A stretch of DNA of 64,000 nucleotides from Pseudomonas fluorescens. Lineage in GTDB: Bacteria; Pseudomonadota; Gammaproteobacteria; Pseudomonadales; Pseudomonadaceae. This document shows positions 52,470 to 61,378 of the stretch, piece after piece (position 1 is the first letter of the stretch; each line of letters starts with the position of its first letter). Under the pieces are notes generated by a model that made no database searches, was not told the origin of the DNA, and saw nothing but the letters and a program-made list of their open reading frames with translations. The position numbers and the translations under genes were made by a program. The stretch is taken from assembly GCF_002022275.1 (NCBI RefSeq), contig NZ_MSDF01000009.1, forward strand, positions 1 to 64,000. Direction: 5' to 3'.

Positions 52470-53207
52470 GTGAAAGGACTCAACGTATTACTCACCGGCG
52501 CCTGCGGCAGAATCGGCAAGACGTTTTTCGAGGCCTCGAAAGACCGCTACCGCTTCACCCTCACCGACCGTATCGCACCGGATTTCGCCCTCGGCGAGCA
52601 CCGTTTCATCAGCGCCGACCTCAGCGATAAAACCGCACTGGCCGCCTTGCTCGAAGGCATCGACGTGGTTGTGCACCTGTCGGGCATCCCCCACGCCAGC
52701 GCCTCGTTCGACGAATTACTGCCGAACAACATTCTCGCCACCACCTATTTGTTCGAAGCCGCCGTGACCGCGGGCGTGCAACGTGTGGTGTTCGCCAGCA
52801 GCGCGCAAACCATTGAAGGCTACCCGGTGGACCGGCAGATCACGCCCGGCATGCCGGTAATGCCCGCCAACTTGTACGGCGTGAGCAAATGCTACGGCGA
52901 GGCACTGTGCGGCTATTACGCCGCGAAAACCCCACTGTCGACGATTGCCCTGCGCATCGGCGCCTTTGAGTTCCCCGAAACCCACGACCTGAACAACGCC
53001 CGCGACCTCAGCGCCTGGCTCAGCCCGCGCGACGCGGTGCAATTGCTGCAGCGTTCCGTGGAAGCTGAAGGCGTAAAACACCTGATCGCTCATGGCATTT
53101 CCAATAACCGTTTCAAGCGCCTGGACCTCAGCGAAACCACGCGAGTGCTGGGCTACCAGCCGGTGGATGATGCTTTTCAGACCTTCAACATCCCCATCAC
53201 CTACTGA
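52470..53207 (+). CDS. NAD-dependent epimerase/dehydratase, uronate-dehydrogenase-like
   Basis: A 245-aa extended SDR with cofactor loop LLTGACGRIGK, then the catalytic YGVSK (Tyr-x3-Lys). The blocks VVHLSGIPHASASFDELLPNN, FASSAQTIEGYP, YGVSKCYGE and LRIGAFEFPE closely follow the uronate dehydrogenase (Udh) pattern, an enzyme that oxidises D-galacturonate or D-glucuronate to the lactone. The start is GTG with AAGGA upstream. It belongs to a sugar-acid gene set with the gluconate genes and an MFS sugar porter. Substrate specificity is inferred. Confidence 0.87.
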   Translation: MKGLNVLLTGACGRIGKTFFEASKDRYRFTLTDRIAPDFALGEHRFISADLSDKTALAALLEGIDVVVHLSGIPHASASFDELLPNNILATTYLFEAAVTAGVQRVVFASSAQTIEGYPVDRQITPGMPVMPANLYGVSKCYGEALCGYYAAKTPLSTIALRIGAFEFPETHDLNNARDLSAWLSPRDAVQLLQRSVEAEGVKHLIAHGISNNRFKRLDLSETTRVLGYQPVDDAFQTFNIPITY

Positions 53208-53348
53208 ACGCCAGCGCCATAAAACCTTGAAACCCGAGGCCCTGGCGCAATAAATCGGCGAATGTGTGGCCTGCCGCACGCAACTTCACAAGCGCCGACT
53301 TCCGTTAGGCAGCTAAGATTCCAGGTCACCGCCCCTGGAATCCGCCCC

Positions 53349-54764
53349 ATGTCGACACTCACTGCCTCAATCACCGACGGCATCGACCCGGTCCGCGCCG
53401 CCCACATCAGCGCACGCATCGACCGCTTGCCCGCCGTCGCCACAATCTGGCGCCTGGTGGCGTTGCTGTCGATCGGTGGTTTTTTCGAGCTGTATGACCT
53501 GTTCCAGACCGCCTATATCAGCCCAGGCCTGATCAGCGACGGGATTTTCCACACCGGCAGCGAGGGCGTCTTCGGTTTCTCGGACCAGGCGGCGTTTGCC
53601 TCGGCGACCTTCCTCGGCCTGTTCCTCGGCGCCAGCCTGCTCAGCCCCATCGCCGACCGCTTCGGGCGCCGAGCGATCTTCACCTTTGCGTTGATCTGGT
53701 ACACGGTCGCCACCGTGTTGATGGGCATTCAGACGTCCGCCATGGGCATCATCTGCATGCGCTTTCTGGTGGGCATTGGCCTGGGCATTGAGCTGGTGAC
53801 CATCGACGCTTACCTCTCGGAACTGGTGCCCAAGCGCATGCGCAGCTCGGCATTTGCCTTTGCATTTTTCATCCAGTTCCTGTCAGTGCCAGCGGTGGCG
53901 CTGATGTCGTGGTGGCTGGTGCCCCAGGCGCCGTTTGGCATCTCCGGCTGGCGCCTAGTGGTGTTGAGCAGTGCGGTGTTTGCGCTGTTTATCTGGCAAC
54001 TGCGCAAGCGCTTGCCGGAATCGCCGCGCTGGCTGGCGCAAAAAGGTCGCTTCGATGAGGCCGATGTGATCATGAGAAACCTGGAAACACGCTGTGAGAA
54101 AGATCTCGGCAAACCGCTGGATGAGCCGGAACCGCAAGCCATCAGCGTGCAAGGCAGCGGGCGTTTTGCCGATATCTGGCAACCGCCGTACCGCCGCCGC
54201 GCGTTGATGCTGATCGTGTTCCACGTCTTCCAGGCCATCGGCTTTTTCGGCTTCGGCAATTGGTTGCCGGCATTGCTGTCGGGCCAGGGCGTGAGCGTGA
54301 CCCACAGCTTGCTCTACGCCTTCATCATCACCCTCGCCTACCCGCTGGGGCCGTTGCTGTTTTTGAAGGTGGCCAACCGCTTTGAAAACAAATGGCAGAT
54401 TGTTGGCTCGGCCATGGGCACGATGATCTTCGGCAGCCTGTTCGCCCTGCAAACCACGGCGGTGGGGCTGGTGGTCTGCGGGGTGATGATTACCTTTTGC
54501 AGCGCCTGGCTGACCTTCAGTTTTCACTCCTACCAGAGCGAATTGTTCCCGACCAATATCCGCGCACGGGCAGTAGGGTTCTGCTATTCGTTCAGCCGCT
54601 TGTCTACGGTGTTCAGCAGCTTGTTGATCGGGCTCATCCTCGAACACTTGGGCACGCCGGGTGTGTTGGCATTTATTGCCAGCAGCATGTTGATCGTGAT
54701 GATCACCATCGGTGGGTTCGGGCCGCGCACGCGCAACCTGGCGCTGGAAAATATCGCCCACTGA
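53349..54764 (+). CDS. MFS sugar/organic-acid porter
   Basis: A 471-aa inner-membrane permease of the sugar-porter branch: GGFFELYDLFQTAYISPG in the first segment, SPIADRFGRRAIFT as the loop 2-3 motif, VGIGLGIELVTIDAYLSELVPKRMR in segment 5, and PESPRWL after the central loop. The twelve-segment pattern is complete. I chose ATG 53349; the longer frame is a shadow. It lies 141 bases after the uronate-dehydrogenase-like gene on the same strand and may import the same sugar acid; that link is inference. Confidence 0.9.
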   Translation: MSTLTASITDGIDPVRAAHISARIDRLPAVATIWRLVALLSIGGFFELYDLFQTAYISPGLISDGIFHTGSEGVFGFSDQAAFASATFLGLFLGASLLSPIADRFGRRAIFTFALIWYTVATVLMGIQTSAMGIICMRFLVGIGLGIELVTIDAYLSELVPKRMRSSAFAFAFFIQFLSVPAVALMSWWLVPQAPFGISGWRLVVLSSAVFALFIWQLRKRLPESPRWLAQKGRFDEADVIMRNLETRCEKDLGKPLDEPEPQAISVQGSGRFADIWQPPYRRRALMLIVFHVFQAIGFFGFGNWLPALLSGQGVSVTHSLLYAFIITLAYPLGPLLFLKVANRFENKWQIVGSAMGTMIFGSLFALQTTAVGLVVCGVMITFCSAWLTFSFHSYQSELFPTNIRARAVGFCYSFSRLSTVFSSLLIGLILEHLGTPGVLAFIASSMLIVMITIGGFGPRTRNLALENIAH

Positions 54765-54897
54765 CGGCAACGGTTGGCCGCCGGCGCGACAATTGTTGCC
54801 GCATCGGCGCCGCCATCCCCTGTAAAAACGGGGGTTTCACCGTCGGCATGCTATTTGCTCCACCCGTCGGACCGAACACATCCGCAGGTGAATGATC

Positions 54898-55407
54898 ATG
54901 CTGGTTAACAACAATCCCCAGGCTCAGGCGACGATCCAACAGCTCAAGCGCTCCGACATGGACCCGGCCAACGCCGCCGCCAGCGCGCTCTACAGCGGCG
55001 CCGCGCAAGCTGCGCAGCAAAGCGTCACGGTGCCAACTGCACAGACCGACCTGGACAAGGCCAACGATCGCATCGACGAAGCGTTCGCCAAGACCCGCGT
55101 GCAGTTGCAGGCCAGCACCACGGCCACCACGCCGACAGCGGATGTGCCGGCCACCGATTCGACCAGCGGCACCGCGCGCGCTGAGTTCACCGACTTCATG
55201 AACAAATCCCCGGCCGAACGCATTCGTGAGCAATTGCTCAAGGAACAGGGTTTGACCGAAGCGCAAGTGCAGGCCATGCCGCAGGACAAGCAGGACGCGA
55301 TTTCCAAGGAAGTGGCTGATCGGGTGAAGCAGCAGGCCCAGCAGCAGGTAGCGGCGAAAGCCACTGACCCTGCGCAGTCGGTGAAAGAAACACTGGCCGC
55401 GATCTAA
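54898..55407 (+). CDS. Unknown Ala/Gln/Thr-rich, probably helical protein
   Basis: I do not recognise this 169-aa protein. It has no signal peptide and no membrane segment. It begins with a helix (PQAQATIQQLKRSD), has an Ala/Thr-rich low-complexity middle (about 75-100), and ends with a conserved-looking charged block NKSPAERIREQLLKEQGLTEAQVQAM followed by VADRVKQQAQQQV. The last block resembles the C-terminal tails of several small Pseudomonas cytosolic or secretion-related proteins, but I cannot name a family. The ribosome site is AGGTGA, which fits ATG 54898. It stands alone with no obvious operon partner. Confidence 0.75.
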   Translation: MLVNNNPQAQATIQQLKRSDMDPANAAASALYSGAAQAAQQSVTVPTAQTDLDKANDRIDEAFAKTRVQLQASTTATTPTADVPATDSTSGTARAEFTDFMNKSPAERIREQLLKEQGLTEAQVQAMPQDKQDAISKEVADRVKQQAQQQVAAKATDPAQSVKETLAAI

Positions 55408-55442
55408 CAGACACCACTGAACTCATGCCAACGCTGGCTTGT

Positions 55443-55552
55443 GTGGGAGCTGGCTTGCCTGCGATGCAGACACCTCGGTGTATCAGGTACACCGAGTTGA
55501 TGCTATCGCAGCGGTGCGGCGATCCGACAAGCCAGCTCCCACATAAGGCGGG
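55443..55552. repeat. REP doublet with a 16-base insertion in the right arm
   Basis: The left arm is normal (GTGGGAGCTGGCTTGCCTGCGAT). In the right arm, CGGTGCGGCGATCCGA interrupts the expected GCAGGCAAGCC. The spacer has the ACCTCGGTG hairpin also seen at 30849. It separates the unknown gene and the convergent PAS chemoreceptor. Confidence 0.85.
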
Positions 55553-55573
55553 TTTGTCACAAAAGCTCTGGGC

Positions 55574-56893
55574 TTACTGCAACTGCAGGGTCGAATTGAA
55601 CTGGCTGATCGCATCCACCACGTGCCGTGAGCCTTCCTGAATTTCCAGGATCACCTGCCCCGCCTCGTTCGCCAATTCAACGCCCAGCCCGGTGCGGCTC
55701 AAGCTCGATTGCATGCTCGACACCGCGCTCACCGACAGGTCGTGGTTCTTGCGCACCACATCCACAATTTCCACCGTCGCCTGGCTGGTGCGTGCTGCAA
55801 GGCTGCGCACTTCATCCGCCACCACCGCGAACCCGCGCCCGTGTTCTCCGGCCCGCGCCGCTTCGATCGCCGCATTGAGCGCCAGCATGTTGGTTTGCTC
55901 GGCAATGCTGCGGATGGTCTGCACGATGGCGCCGATGATGTCCGACTGTTTGCTCACCGCGTCGATGCTCTGCGCCGCCTGGTTCAGGTCGTGAGAAATT
56001 TCTTCGATGATCTGCACGGTTTGCTGCACCACTTCCGAGCCCTTGCGCGCGCAGGCGTCGTTTTGGACCGACGTGGCGTGGGCCGAGTCGGCGGCTGTAC
56101 GCAAGGTGGTGACCTGGTCGGTGATGTCACTGGCAAATTTCACGACTTTGTACAGGCGCCCGCTGGCGTCGAAAATCGGGTTGTAAGACGCTTCCAGAAA
56201 CAGGGTTTTGCCGTATTTATTCTTGCGTTCAAACCGGTGCGAGTGATATTCGCCGCGATTCAGCGAGGCCCAGAACGCCTTGTACGCCGGCGATTCAACC
56301 TCGGCGCGATGGCAGAACATGCTGTGGTGCTGGCCGATGATTTCTTCACGCGAGTACTGCACGGTGCGCAGGAAATTGTCGTTGGCGTTAAGGATCTGGC
56401 CTTGAGGCGTGAACTCGATCACCGCCATCGAGCGGCTGATGGCGTCGATCAGGCTCTGGTTTTCGTGTTCGTGGTGGACCCGTGCGGAAATATCCGATGC
56501 CACTTTGATCACGCTCTGTACCTGATTGTCGCTGCCTAGCACCGGCATGTAGCTGGCCTCGAGCCACACTTCCTCGCCGCGCTTGTTCAGGCGCATAAAC
56601 GTACCGCTCAAGGCTTCGCCCCGCGCCAGGTCACGCCACAACTTGGCGTAGGCCTCAGTGTGGCTGTAGGCCTCTTCGCAAAAAATCCGGTGATGTTTGC
56701 CGCGAATCTCCTCGACGCTGTACCCCATGGTTTTACAGAAGTTTTCATTGGCATCAAGGATCACACCATTGCGGTCGAACTCAATCATTGCCATGGAACG
56801 GCTGATGGCGGCGATTTTGGCGTTGGCTTCGGTGAGGGCACAGGAGAAACGTTCGATTTCTTGCAGGTCGGATTTGTGCTGGCGGTTAAACAT
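55574..56893 (-). CDS. Soluble chemoreceptor with two PAS domains (paralogue of 20364-21683)
   Basis: A 439-aa cytosolic methyl-accepting-type protein, exactly the length of the paralogue at 20364-21683 and with the same architecture. Two PAS domains start with [12 protein letters not shown]- and [12 protein letters not shown]-like strands and contain the HHRIFC and HHSMFC cores; the signalling hairpin has [21 protein letters not shown] and [15 protein letters not shown]. No membrane segment or ligand-binding periplasmic domain is present. It would sense an internal or redox signal, possibly through a haem or flavin. The ATG 56893 has a GGTGAT site upstream. Divergent promoters lie in the 167 bases before the LysR gene stop. 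Confidence 0.93.
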   Translation of the reverse strand: MFNRQHKSDLQEIERFSCALTEANAKIAAISRSMAMIEFDRNGVILDANENFCKTMGYSVEEIRGKHHRIFCEEAYSHTEAYAKLWRDLARGEALSGTFMRLNKRGEEVWLEASYMPVLGSDNQVQSVIKVASDISARVHHEHENQSLIDAISRSMAVIEFTPQGQILNANDNFLRTVQYSREEIIGQHHSMFCHRAEVESPAYKAFWASLNRGEYHSHRFERKNKYGKTLFLEASYNPIFDASGRLYKVVKFASDITDQVTTLRTAADSAHATSVQNDACARKGSEVVQQTVQIIEEISHDLNQAAQSIDAVSKQSDIIGAIVQTIRSIAEQTNMLALNAAIEAARAGEHGRGFAVVADEVRSLAARTSQATVEIVDVVRKNHDLSVSAVSSMQSSLSRTGLGVELANEAGQVILEIQEGSRHVVDAISQFNSTLQLQ

Positions 56894-57060
56894 GGTCAGA
56901 TCACCCTTGATTCCCGGCGCCCGAAAGGCGCATTCCATTCATTTTTTGGATAGTGCTGGCAAACCTTCATGGGGAAATAACCATCCGAAACGCTTTATAT
57001 GCTAAACGTCATCAACGGTTCTGGGTGAGCATAGACAGGGCTTGGCGCTATGCAAGGCCA

Positions 57061-57930
57061 CTAGTCAGCCAGCATTTTTAACAATGCACTGACGGCAGCG
57101 GAAGGCGGCCGGGACGGTGAGCCGACCAAGGCAAATTCGCGGTGCAGCGGCTCGGTTAACGGCATCACACGCAGGCCGTTGCGCTGGGCCGGCAGGGCCA
57201 TTTCGGGGACCAATGTGACGCCGACGCCTTCGCGCACCAGGCTGTAGGCACTGTTCCATTCGCGCACTTCCACACGAATATCACGCAGGGTCAGCCCCGC
57301 TGCCGTGCCAAGGCTGCGCGCGTTGGCGGTGCAGCCGCCCGTGGCCAGGACGAAAGGTTGTTCCAACAGTTCAGCCAGCGTCACCGTCGCCTCAAACGGG
57401 CGCTGGGCGATGGGGTGGCTGGTGGGCAGCACCGCCATCCAGAAGTCACGGCCCAACACCGTGGCATTGAGCTCGGGCTTGGGGTTGAGCACCACGCCCA
57501 AGTCGATCAGGTCGGCGTTGAGCAAGGTGTGCACCTCGCTGTCGGTGACGTCCAGGGTGGTGACGTCGATCCCCGGGTTCAATTGCCGGAAACGCTGCAA
57601 CAACGGTGTCAGAAACGCCGCCAGCACCATGGGGAAGCTGGCGATGCGAATGCTCCCACGCAACAGGGGCCGCGCTTCGTCCACGGTGGTGCGAATGGTC
57701 TGCAGCGCCGTCATCATCACCCGTGCCTGCTCGATCACGCTCAACCCCAGCGCAGTGGGCAATGTCTTGCGCGGCTCGCGGGTAAACAGTTGCGCGCCCA
57801 GTGTGGTTTCCATGGACGCCATGGCCTGGCTGGCGGCGGACTGGGTCATGCCCACCTGCTCGGCGGCGGCGGTGATGCTGCCGTGATCGGCCACGGCTAC
57901 CAGCAGGCGCCAGTGCATCAGGTTCATCAT
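57061..57930 (-). CDS. LysR family transcriptional regulator (GST neighbour)
   Basis: A 289-aa LysR regulator with LLVAVADHGSITAAAEQVGMTQSAASQAMASMETTLGAQLFTREPRK in the winged helix and GSIRIASFPMVLAAFLTPLLQRF opening the effector domain, as in the CysB/CynR group. It is divergent from the beta-class GST gene at 58027, 96 bases away, which it may control. I chose ATG 57930; an adjacent ATG at 57927 is equally likely, and the upstream frame continues across the GST start. Confidence 0.9.
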   Translation of the reverse strand: MMNLMHWRLLVAVADHGSITAAAEQVGMTQSAASQAMASMETTLGAQLFTREPRKTLPTALGLSVIEQARVMMTALQTIRTTVDEARPLLRGSIRIASFPMVLAAFLTPLLQRFRQLNPGIDVTTLDVTDSEVHTLLNADLIDLGVVLNPKPELNATVLGRDFWMAVLPTSHPIAQRPFEATVTLAELLEQPFVLATGGCTANARSLGTAAGLTLRDIRVEVREWNSAYSLVREGVGVTLVPEMALPAQRNGLRVMPLTEPLHREFALVGSPSRPPSAAVSALLKMLAD

Positions 57931-58026
57931 GGCAGTAGCTGTCCTTATGGGTGGGGTCTGAAGGTTTAATTTTACGCACGGTGCCACGCCCGCGAGACTG
58001 GCGCAAACCCTACCGAGTAGCCCTAG

Positions 58027-58629
58027 ATGAAACTGTATTTCTTCCCACACGCCTGTTCACTCGCCCCGCATATCGTGCTGCGGGAATTGGCGCTGCCGTT
58101 TGAACTGGTGCAAGTCGATAACCAAGCGAAAACCACTGCCCATGGCGAGAATTTCCTGCAGATCAACCCCAAGGGTTACGTAGCGGCGCTGCAACTGGAG
58201 GATGGCCAGGTGCTGACCGAGGCGAGTGCAATTCTGCAATACCTGGCCGATTTGAAGCCCGATGCCGGTTTGGCGCCGGTAAATGGCAGTTGGGAGCGGG
58301 TGCGCTTGCAGGAATGGTTGAATTTTATCGCCAGTGAGATTCATGGCGGGTTGGCGATTTTCTTTAACAGTGCGATTCAGGGTGACGTGCGGGAAATGTT
58401 TAAAGCCAAGTTATTCAAGCGCTTTACGATTCTGGTGCAAACGCTGGAGAGGCAGGATTATTTGTTGGGTGAGCAGTATTCGGTGGCGGATGCGTATTTG
58501 TTCGTGGTGTTGAGTTGGGCGGCCTTCCACGCTATCGACTTGGCTGAATGGCCGGCGCTCGCGGCGTTTCAACAGCGAGTGGGGGAACGGGCAGCGGTAG
58601 TGGCCGCTTTGGCCGCCGAAGCTGCCTGA
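58027..58629 (+). CDS. gstA: Beta-class glutathione S-transferase
   Basis: A 200-aa cytosolic GST. The N-terminal thioredoxin-like domain begins MKLYFFPHACSLAPHIVLREL, with Cys10 at the position that forms the mixed disulfide with glutathione in beta-class enzymes. NPKGYVAALQLEDGQVLTEASAILQYLAD carries the cis-Pro-less substrate loop and the Glu-Ser glutathione-binding pair; the helical domain includes YSVADAYLFVVLSWA. Enzymes of this class protect against electrophiles. The divergent LysR may regulate it. A REP doublet follows. Confidence 0.93.
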   Translation: MKLYFFPHACSLAPHIVLRELALPFELVQVDNQAKTTAHGENFLQINPKGYVAALQLEDGQVLTEASAILQYLADLKPDAGLAPVNGSWERVRLQEWLNFIASEIHGGLAIFFNSAIQGDVREMFKAKLFKRFTILVQTLERQDYLLGEQYSVADAYLFVVLSWAAFHAIDLAEWPALAAFQQRVGERAAVVAALAAEAA

Positions 58630-58648
58630 CCTGAAATGCAATCAACTT

Positions 58649-58717
58649 GTGGGAGCTGGCTTGCCTGCGATGGCGGTATATCAGATAGACCGCTATCGCA
58701 GGCAAGCCAGCTCCCAC
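58649..58717. repeat. REP doublet (REPIN), short spacer
   Basis: Main REP type. The two arms are separated by only about 23 bases. It sits between the convergent GST and lyase genes. Confidence 0.92.
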
Positions 58718-58734
58718 AGTTGATCTCCATTGAT

Positions 58735-60129
58735 TTAGAGAGAGGGGTTCAGGCGGCCATTGGTGATGATGGCGCTTAATGCCAACACATCCACCGAACC
58801 CGAACGGTCCTGATCAAGATGCGCCACCTGGCTACGCACGGCCGCATGAATCCGCCGAGTACCCTGCCCCAGTTGCAGCCCGCCACGCAGGTCCACCGCT
58901 TGCGCAGCAACAATCAATTCGATACTCACCAACCACAACACCCGCTCGGTCAATCGGCGGGTCTTGTCGACCACGGCCAAGGCTTGCCCGGCATAGTCTT
59001 CCACCCGATCCGCGACTGGCACGCTGATCGCCGGTAACGGGTTCGCCAAATGCCCAATCTCCGCAACCAGCGCCGAACTGGTGCGTTGCAACGCCGCCAT
59101 CCCGACATGCCCCGGCCGGTTGATCAGAAAGCGCGGCAAATCGCTGGACGCGGGCGACAGCAGCTTGGCAATGCGCTCGGCGCTGCACGCGGCGACCCGG
59201 TTCAATGCCAGCCCCAACCCTTCAGCCGCCAGCGCCAGATGCGTGCTGTCGAAATTCGCCGTCGCCAACACCAGCGATTCTTCCGTGATCAACGCCGGGT
59301 TATCCGCGCCGCTGCGCAGTTCCAGTTCGATCAATTCACGTAATTGCTGCAACGCCTGTTGCGCCGCACCCTGAACCACTGTGGCGCAGCGAAAACTCAA
59401 TGGGTCTTGCAGACGGCGTGGGCTGTCCGCCAACTCGCCACCGTCAAGCAACGCCAACAACGCTGCCGACTGCCCGGTTTGCCCTGGCGCCGGTCGCAAA
59501 CGCGACGCCCACGGCTGAAAGGGGCTGAGGTTGGCCCGGTAGCCTTCGCAAGACAAGGCCAGCGCAGAGAGCAAGGCATCCAGCACCTGTTGCGCTTCGG
59601 CCACCAGCAAGGCGCCGAGGCCGACACTGGCCGCGTTGGCCGAGACCAGCGCGAGGCCGTCTTTGCCGGTCAACGGCACGGTCAACGCCAGGCTCAGATG
59701 CGCCAACGGGGCCAAGTCACTTTCGCCGAGCGAGCCGAGTAGCGGCACCTCGGGCTCGGCGCCGGAGTTGAGTAAAGCCAGCAGCGCATCCGCAGCCCTC
59801 AGCGATATACCTGAACGCCCCTGGGCCAACCCGGCCAAACGTGCGGCGGTAATGGCGCGTAATTCCTCTCGATTGGCCAGGCGCCCCACCCCCACCGCAC
59901 GCCCCAGCGGAATACTCGCCTGTACAGGCGCCACCGCGGTATCCACCGCTGCACCGAGACCTGTGGTCACGCCATAAATCGGCATGCCGGCGGCGGCGAG
60001 TTTCAGCAGTAATTGGTGGCCGTCGTCAATGCGCTGGCGCGCCTGCGCGGTGAAATCTGCGGGCGTGTCTCGCCGGGCAATTGCCAGCAAATCCGCCAGC
60101 TTCAGGCCTTCAGGGTCAAGGTGAATCAT
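58735..60129 (-). CDS. Aromatic amino-acid lyase homologue (HAL/PAL family) lacking the MIO triad
   Basis: A 464-aa protein of the histidine/phenylalanine ammonia-lyase family: IYGVTTGLG (51-59, active-site Tyr52), ISLRAADALL, QDPLSFRCATVVQGA, then LATANFDSTHLALAAEGL. In HAL the motif GSVGASGDLAPLAH makes the MIO electrophile from Ala-Ser-Gly. Here the same place reads GSLGESDLAPLAH (132-144): Ala-Ser-Gly is replaced by Glu-Ser with one residue lost, so MIO cannot form. MIO-free members of this family include ergothionase, which eliminates trimethylamine from ergothioneine. The ATG overlaps the upstream cyclodeaminase-like gene by 4 bases. A betaine-type binding protein is in the same cluster. 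Substrate is inferred as a quaternary-ammonium amino acid; an inactive homologue is possible. Confidence 0.85.
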   Translation of the reverse strand: MIHLDPEGLKLADLLAIARRDTPADFTAQARQRIDDGHQLLLKLAAAGMPIYGVTTGLGAAVDTAVAPVQASIPLGRAVGVGRLANREELRAITAARLAGLAQGRSGISLRAADALLALLNSGAEPEVPLLGSLGESDLAPLAHLSLALTVPLTGKDGLALVSANAASVGLGALLVAEAQQVLDALLSALALSCEGYRANLSPFQPWASRLRPAPGQTGQSAALLALLDGGELADSPRRLQDPLSFRCATVVQGAAQQALQQLRELIELELRSGADNPALITEESLVLATANFDSTHLALAAEGLGLALNRVAACSAERIAKLLSPASSDLPRFLINRPGHVGMAALQRTSSALVAEIGHLANPLPAISVPVADRVEDYAGQALAVVDKTRRLTERVLWLVSIELIVAAQAVDLRGGLQLGQGTRRIHAAVRSQVAHLDQDRSGSVDVLALSAIITNGRLNPSL

Positions 60130-61130
60130 GCCCAGCGCAGCCGCTGGCCAATCCCCAGGCGCTTGGCTTTTTCCAGCAACGCATGGCCCAGAGCGATGTC
60201 GCTGAGGCTCAGGCCACGGTGCCAGAACAGGATGGTTTCTGCGGGGTTTTCCCGGCCGCTTTTCAAGCCGGCCACGATCTGCCCAAGCTCGGCGTGCAAG
60301 GTTTCTGCGCTGAGTTTTCCTGCGTCGACGTGGGCGCGCAATGCGCCAAACATCCCGCCTTTGCACTGGCCCCAATCGTCCACCACGAGTTTGCTCATGA
60401 TGTCGGTGAGTGAGAGCTCCACCGCGCTCATGGTGCCGTAGGGCACTACGAAGGCACCGGGCTTGATCCAGTCGGTGCGCAACAACGGCTCGGGCTGATC
60501 CAGGCGCGAGGCCTCAACCACGATGTCGGCACCGCGCACGGTGCTTTCCCAATCGTCGGTGACGATCACCGGTTTGCCCAAGTCGCGGCGCAGGCGTTCG
60601 GCGAAGGCTTCGCGGCTTTCGCTGCGGCGCGAGTGCACGCGGATTTCCTCGAAGTCGAACAGGTGGTCGAGCAGGCGCACGTTCCAGTACGCGGTGCCGC
60701 GCGCGCCGATGTGTGCAAGTACTTTGCTGTCGGGGTTGGCCAGGTATTTGGCGCCGATGGCGGTGACCGCGCCGGTGCGCATATCGGTGATCGCCGAGGC
60801 GTCGAGGATGGCTTTGGGAATGCCGGTGGCCGGGTCGAGCAGGTTGAGAATCGCCAGCTCGGAAGGCAAACCCTTGCGGTAGTTGTCGACGAAATCTCCG
60901 ACCACCTTGACCCCGGCGTAGCCGATGTCGCCGCCCAGCACGCCGCGCAAGACGTTGAAGTGGCCGTTGATGTCGCCGCCGGGAATCAGGTGGGTACGCG
61001 GCTCGATCACTGCCTCGCCCCGACCCTGGATGGCGAGGCTGGCTTCGATGGCGTTGAGGATTTCGTCGTCTGTCAGGCCCAGCTCGTCGATGTCGAGGCC
61101 GTTGAGAAAGTCGATGTAGATCGGTTGCAT
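60126..61130 (-). CDS. Ornithine cyclodeaminase/mu-crystallin family protein
   Basis: A 334-aa NAD(P)-dependent enzyme of the ornithine-cyclodeaminase/alanine-dehydrogenase family. Seen: catalytic Lys75 in GVKVVGDF, Arg118 in DMRTGAVTAIGAKYL, and the Rossmann glycine loop HIGARGTAYWN (140-150). Members reduce or oxidise imines of amino acids or cyclise diamino acids. The C-terminal region (WDDWGQCKGGMFGALR) fits. The stop overlaps the lyase start by 4 bases, so the pair is translationally coupled and probably acts in sequence on the same substrate. ATG 61130 is the only well-placed start. Reaction unknown. Confidence 0.88.
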   Translation of the reverse strand: MQPIYIDFLNGLDIDELGLTDDEILNAIEASLAIQGRGEAVIEPRTHLIPGGDINGHFNVLRGVLGGDIGYAGVKVVGDFVDNYRKGLPSELAILNLLDPATGIPKAILDASAITDMRTGAVTAIGAKYLANPDSKVLAHIGARGTAYWNVRLLDHLFDFEEIRVHSRRSESREAFAERLRRDLGKPVIVTDDWESTVRGADIVVEASRLDQPEPLLRTDWIKPGAFVVPYGTMSAVELSLTDIMSKLVVDDWGQCKGGMFGALRAHVDAGKLSAETLHAELGQIVAGLKSGRENPAETILFWHRGLSLSDIALGHALLEKAKRLGIGQRLRWA

Positions 61131-61164
61131 GGTCTGCTCACTGATTGAAGGTTTTAGCGCTTTT

Positions 61165-61367
61165 TGTGGCGAGCCCGCTTCGTGTGGCGAGCGGGCTTGC
61201 TGTGGCGAGCGGGCTTGCCCCGCGTTGGGCTGCGAAGCGGCCCCAGAACTACCACCACGTTCCGTCTGATACTGCACGGCAGCCTTGGGGGGCTGCTGCG
61301 CAGCCCAACGCGGGGCAAGCCCGCTCGCCACAGAAGCCCGCTCGCCACAACAAGCCCGTTCGCCACA
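61165..61367. repeat. Triple nested inverted repeat (TGTGGCGAGCGGGCTTGC type)
   Basis: Three left arms TGTGGCGAGC... begin at 61165, 61183 and 61201, and three right arms ending in CTCGCCACA or TTCGCCACA end at about 61331, 61350 and 61367; the central arm pair extends into CCCCGCGTTGGGCTGCG and its complement around a loop of about 50 bases. The 203-base unit could form a very stable hairpin between two genes of one strand and would be expected to weaken read-through from the sulfonate-type binding protein gene to the cyclodeaminase gene. Confidence 0.88.
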
Positions 61368-61378
61368 GAAGTGCAGTG

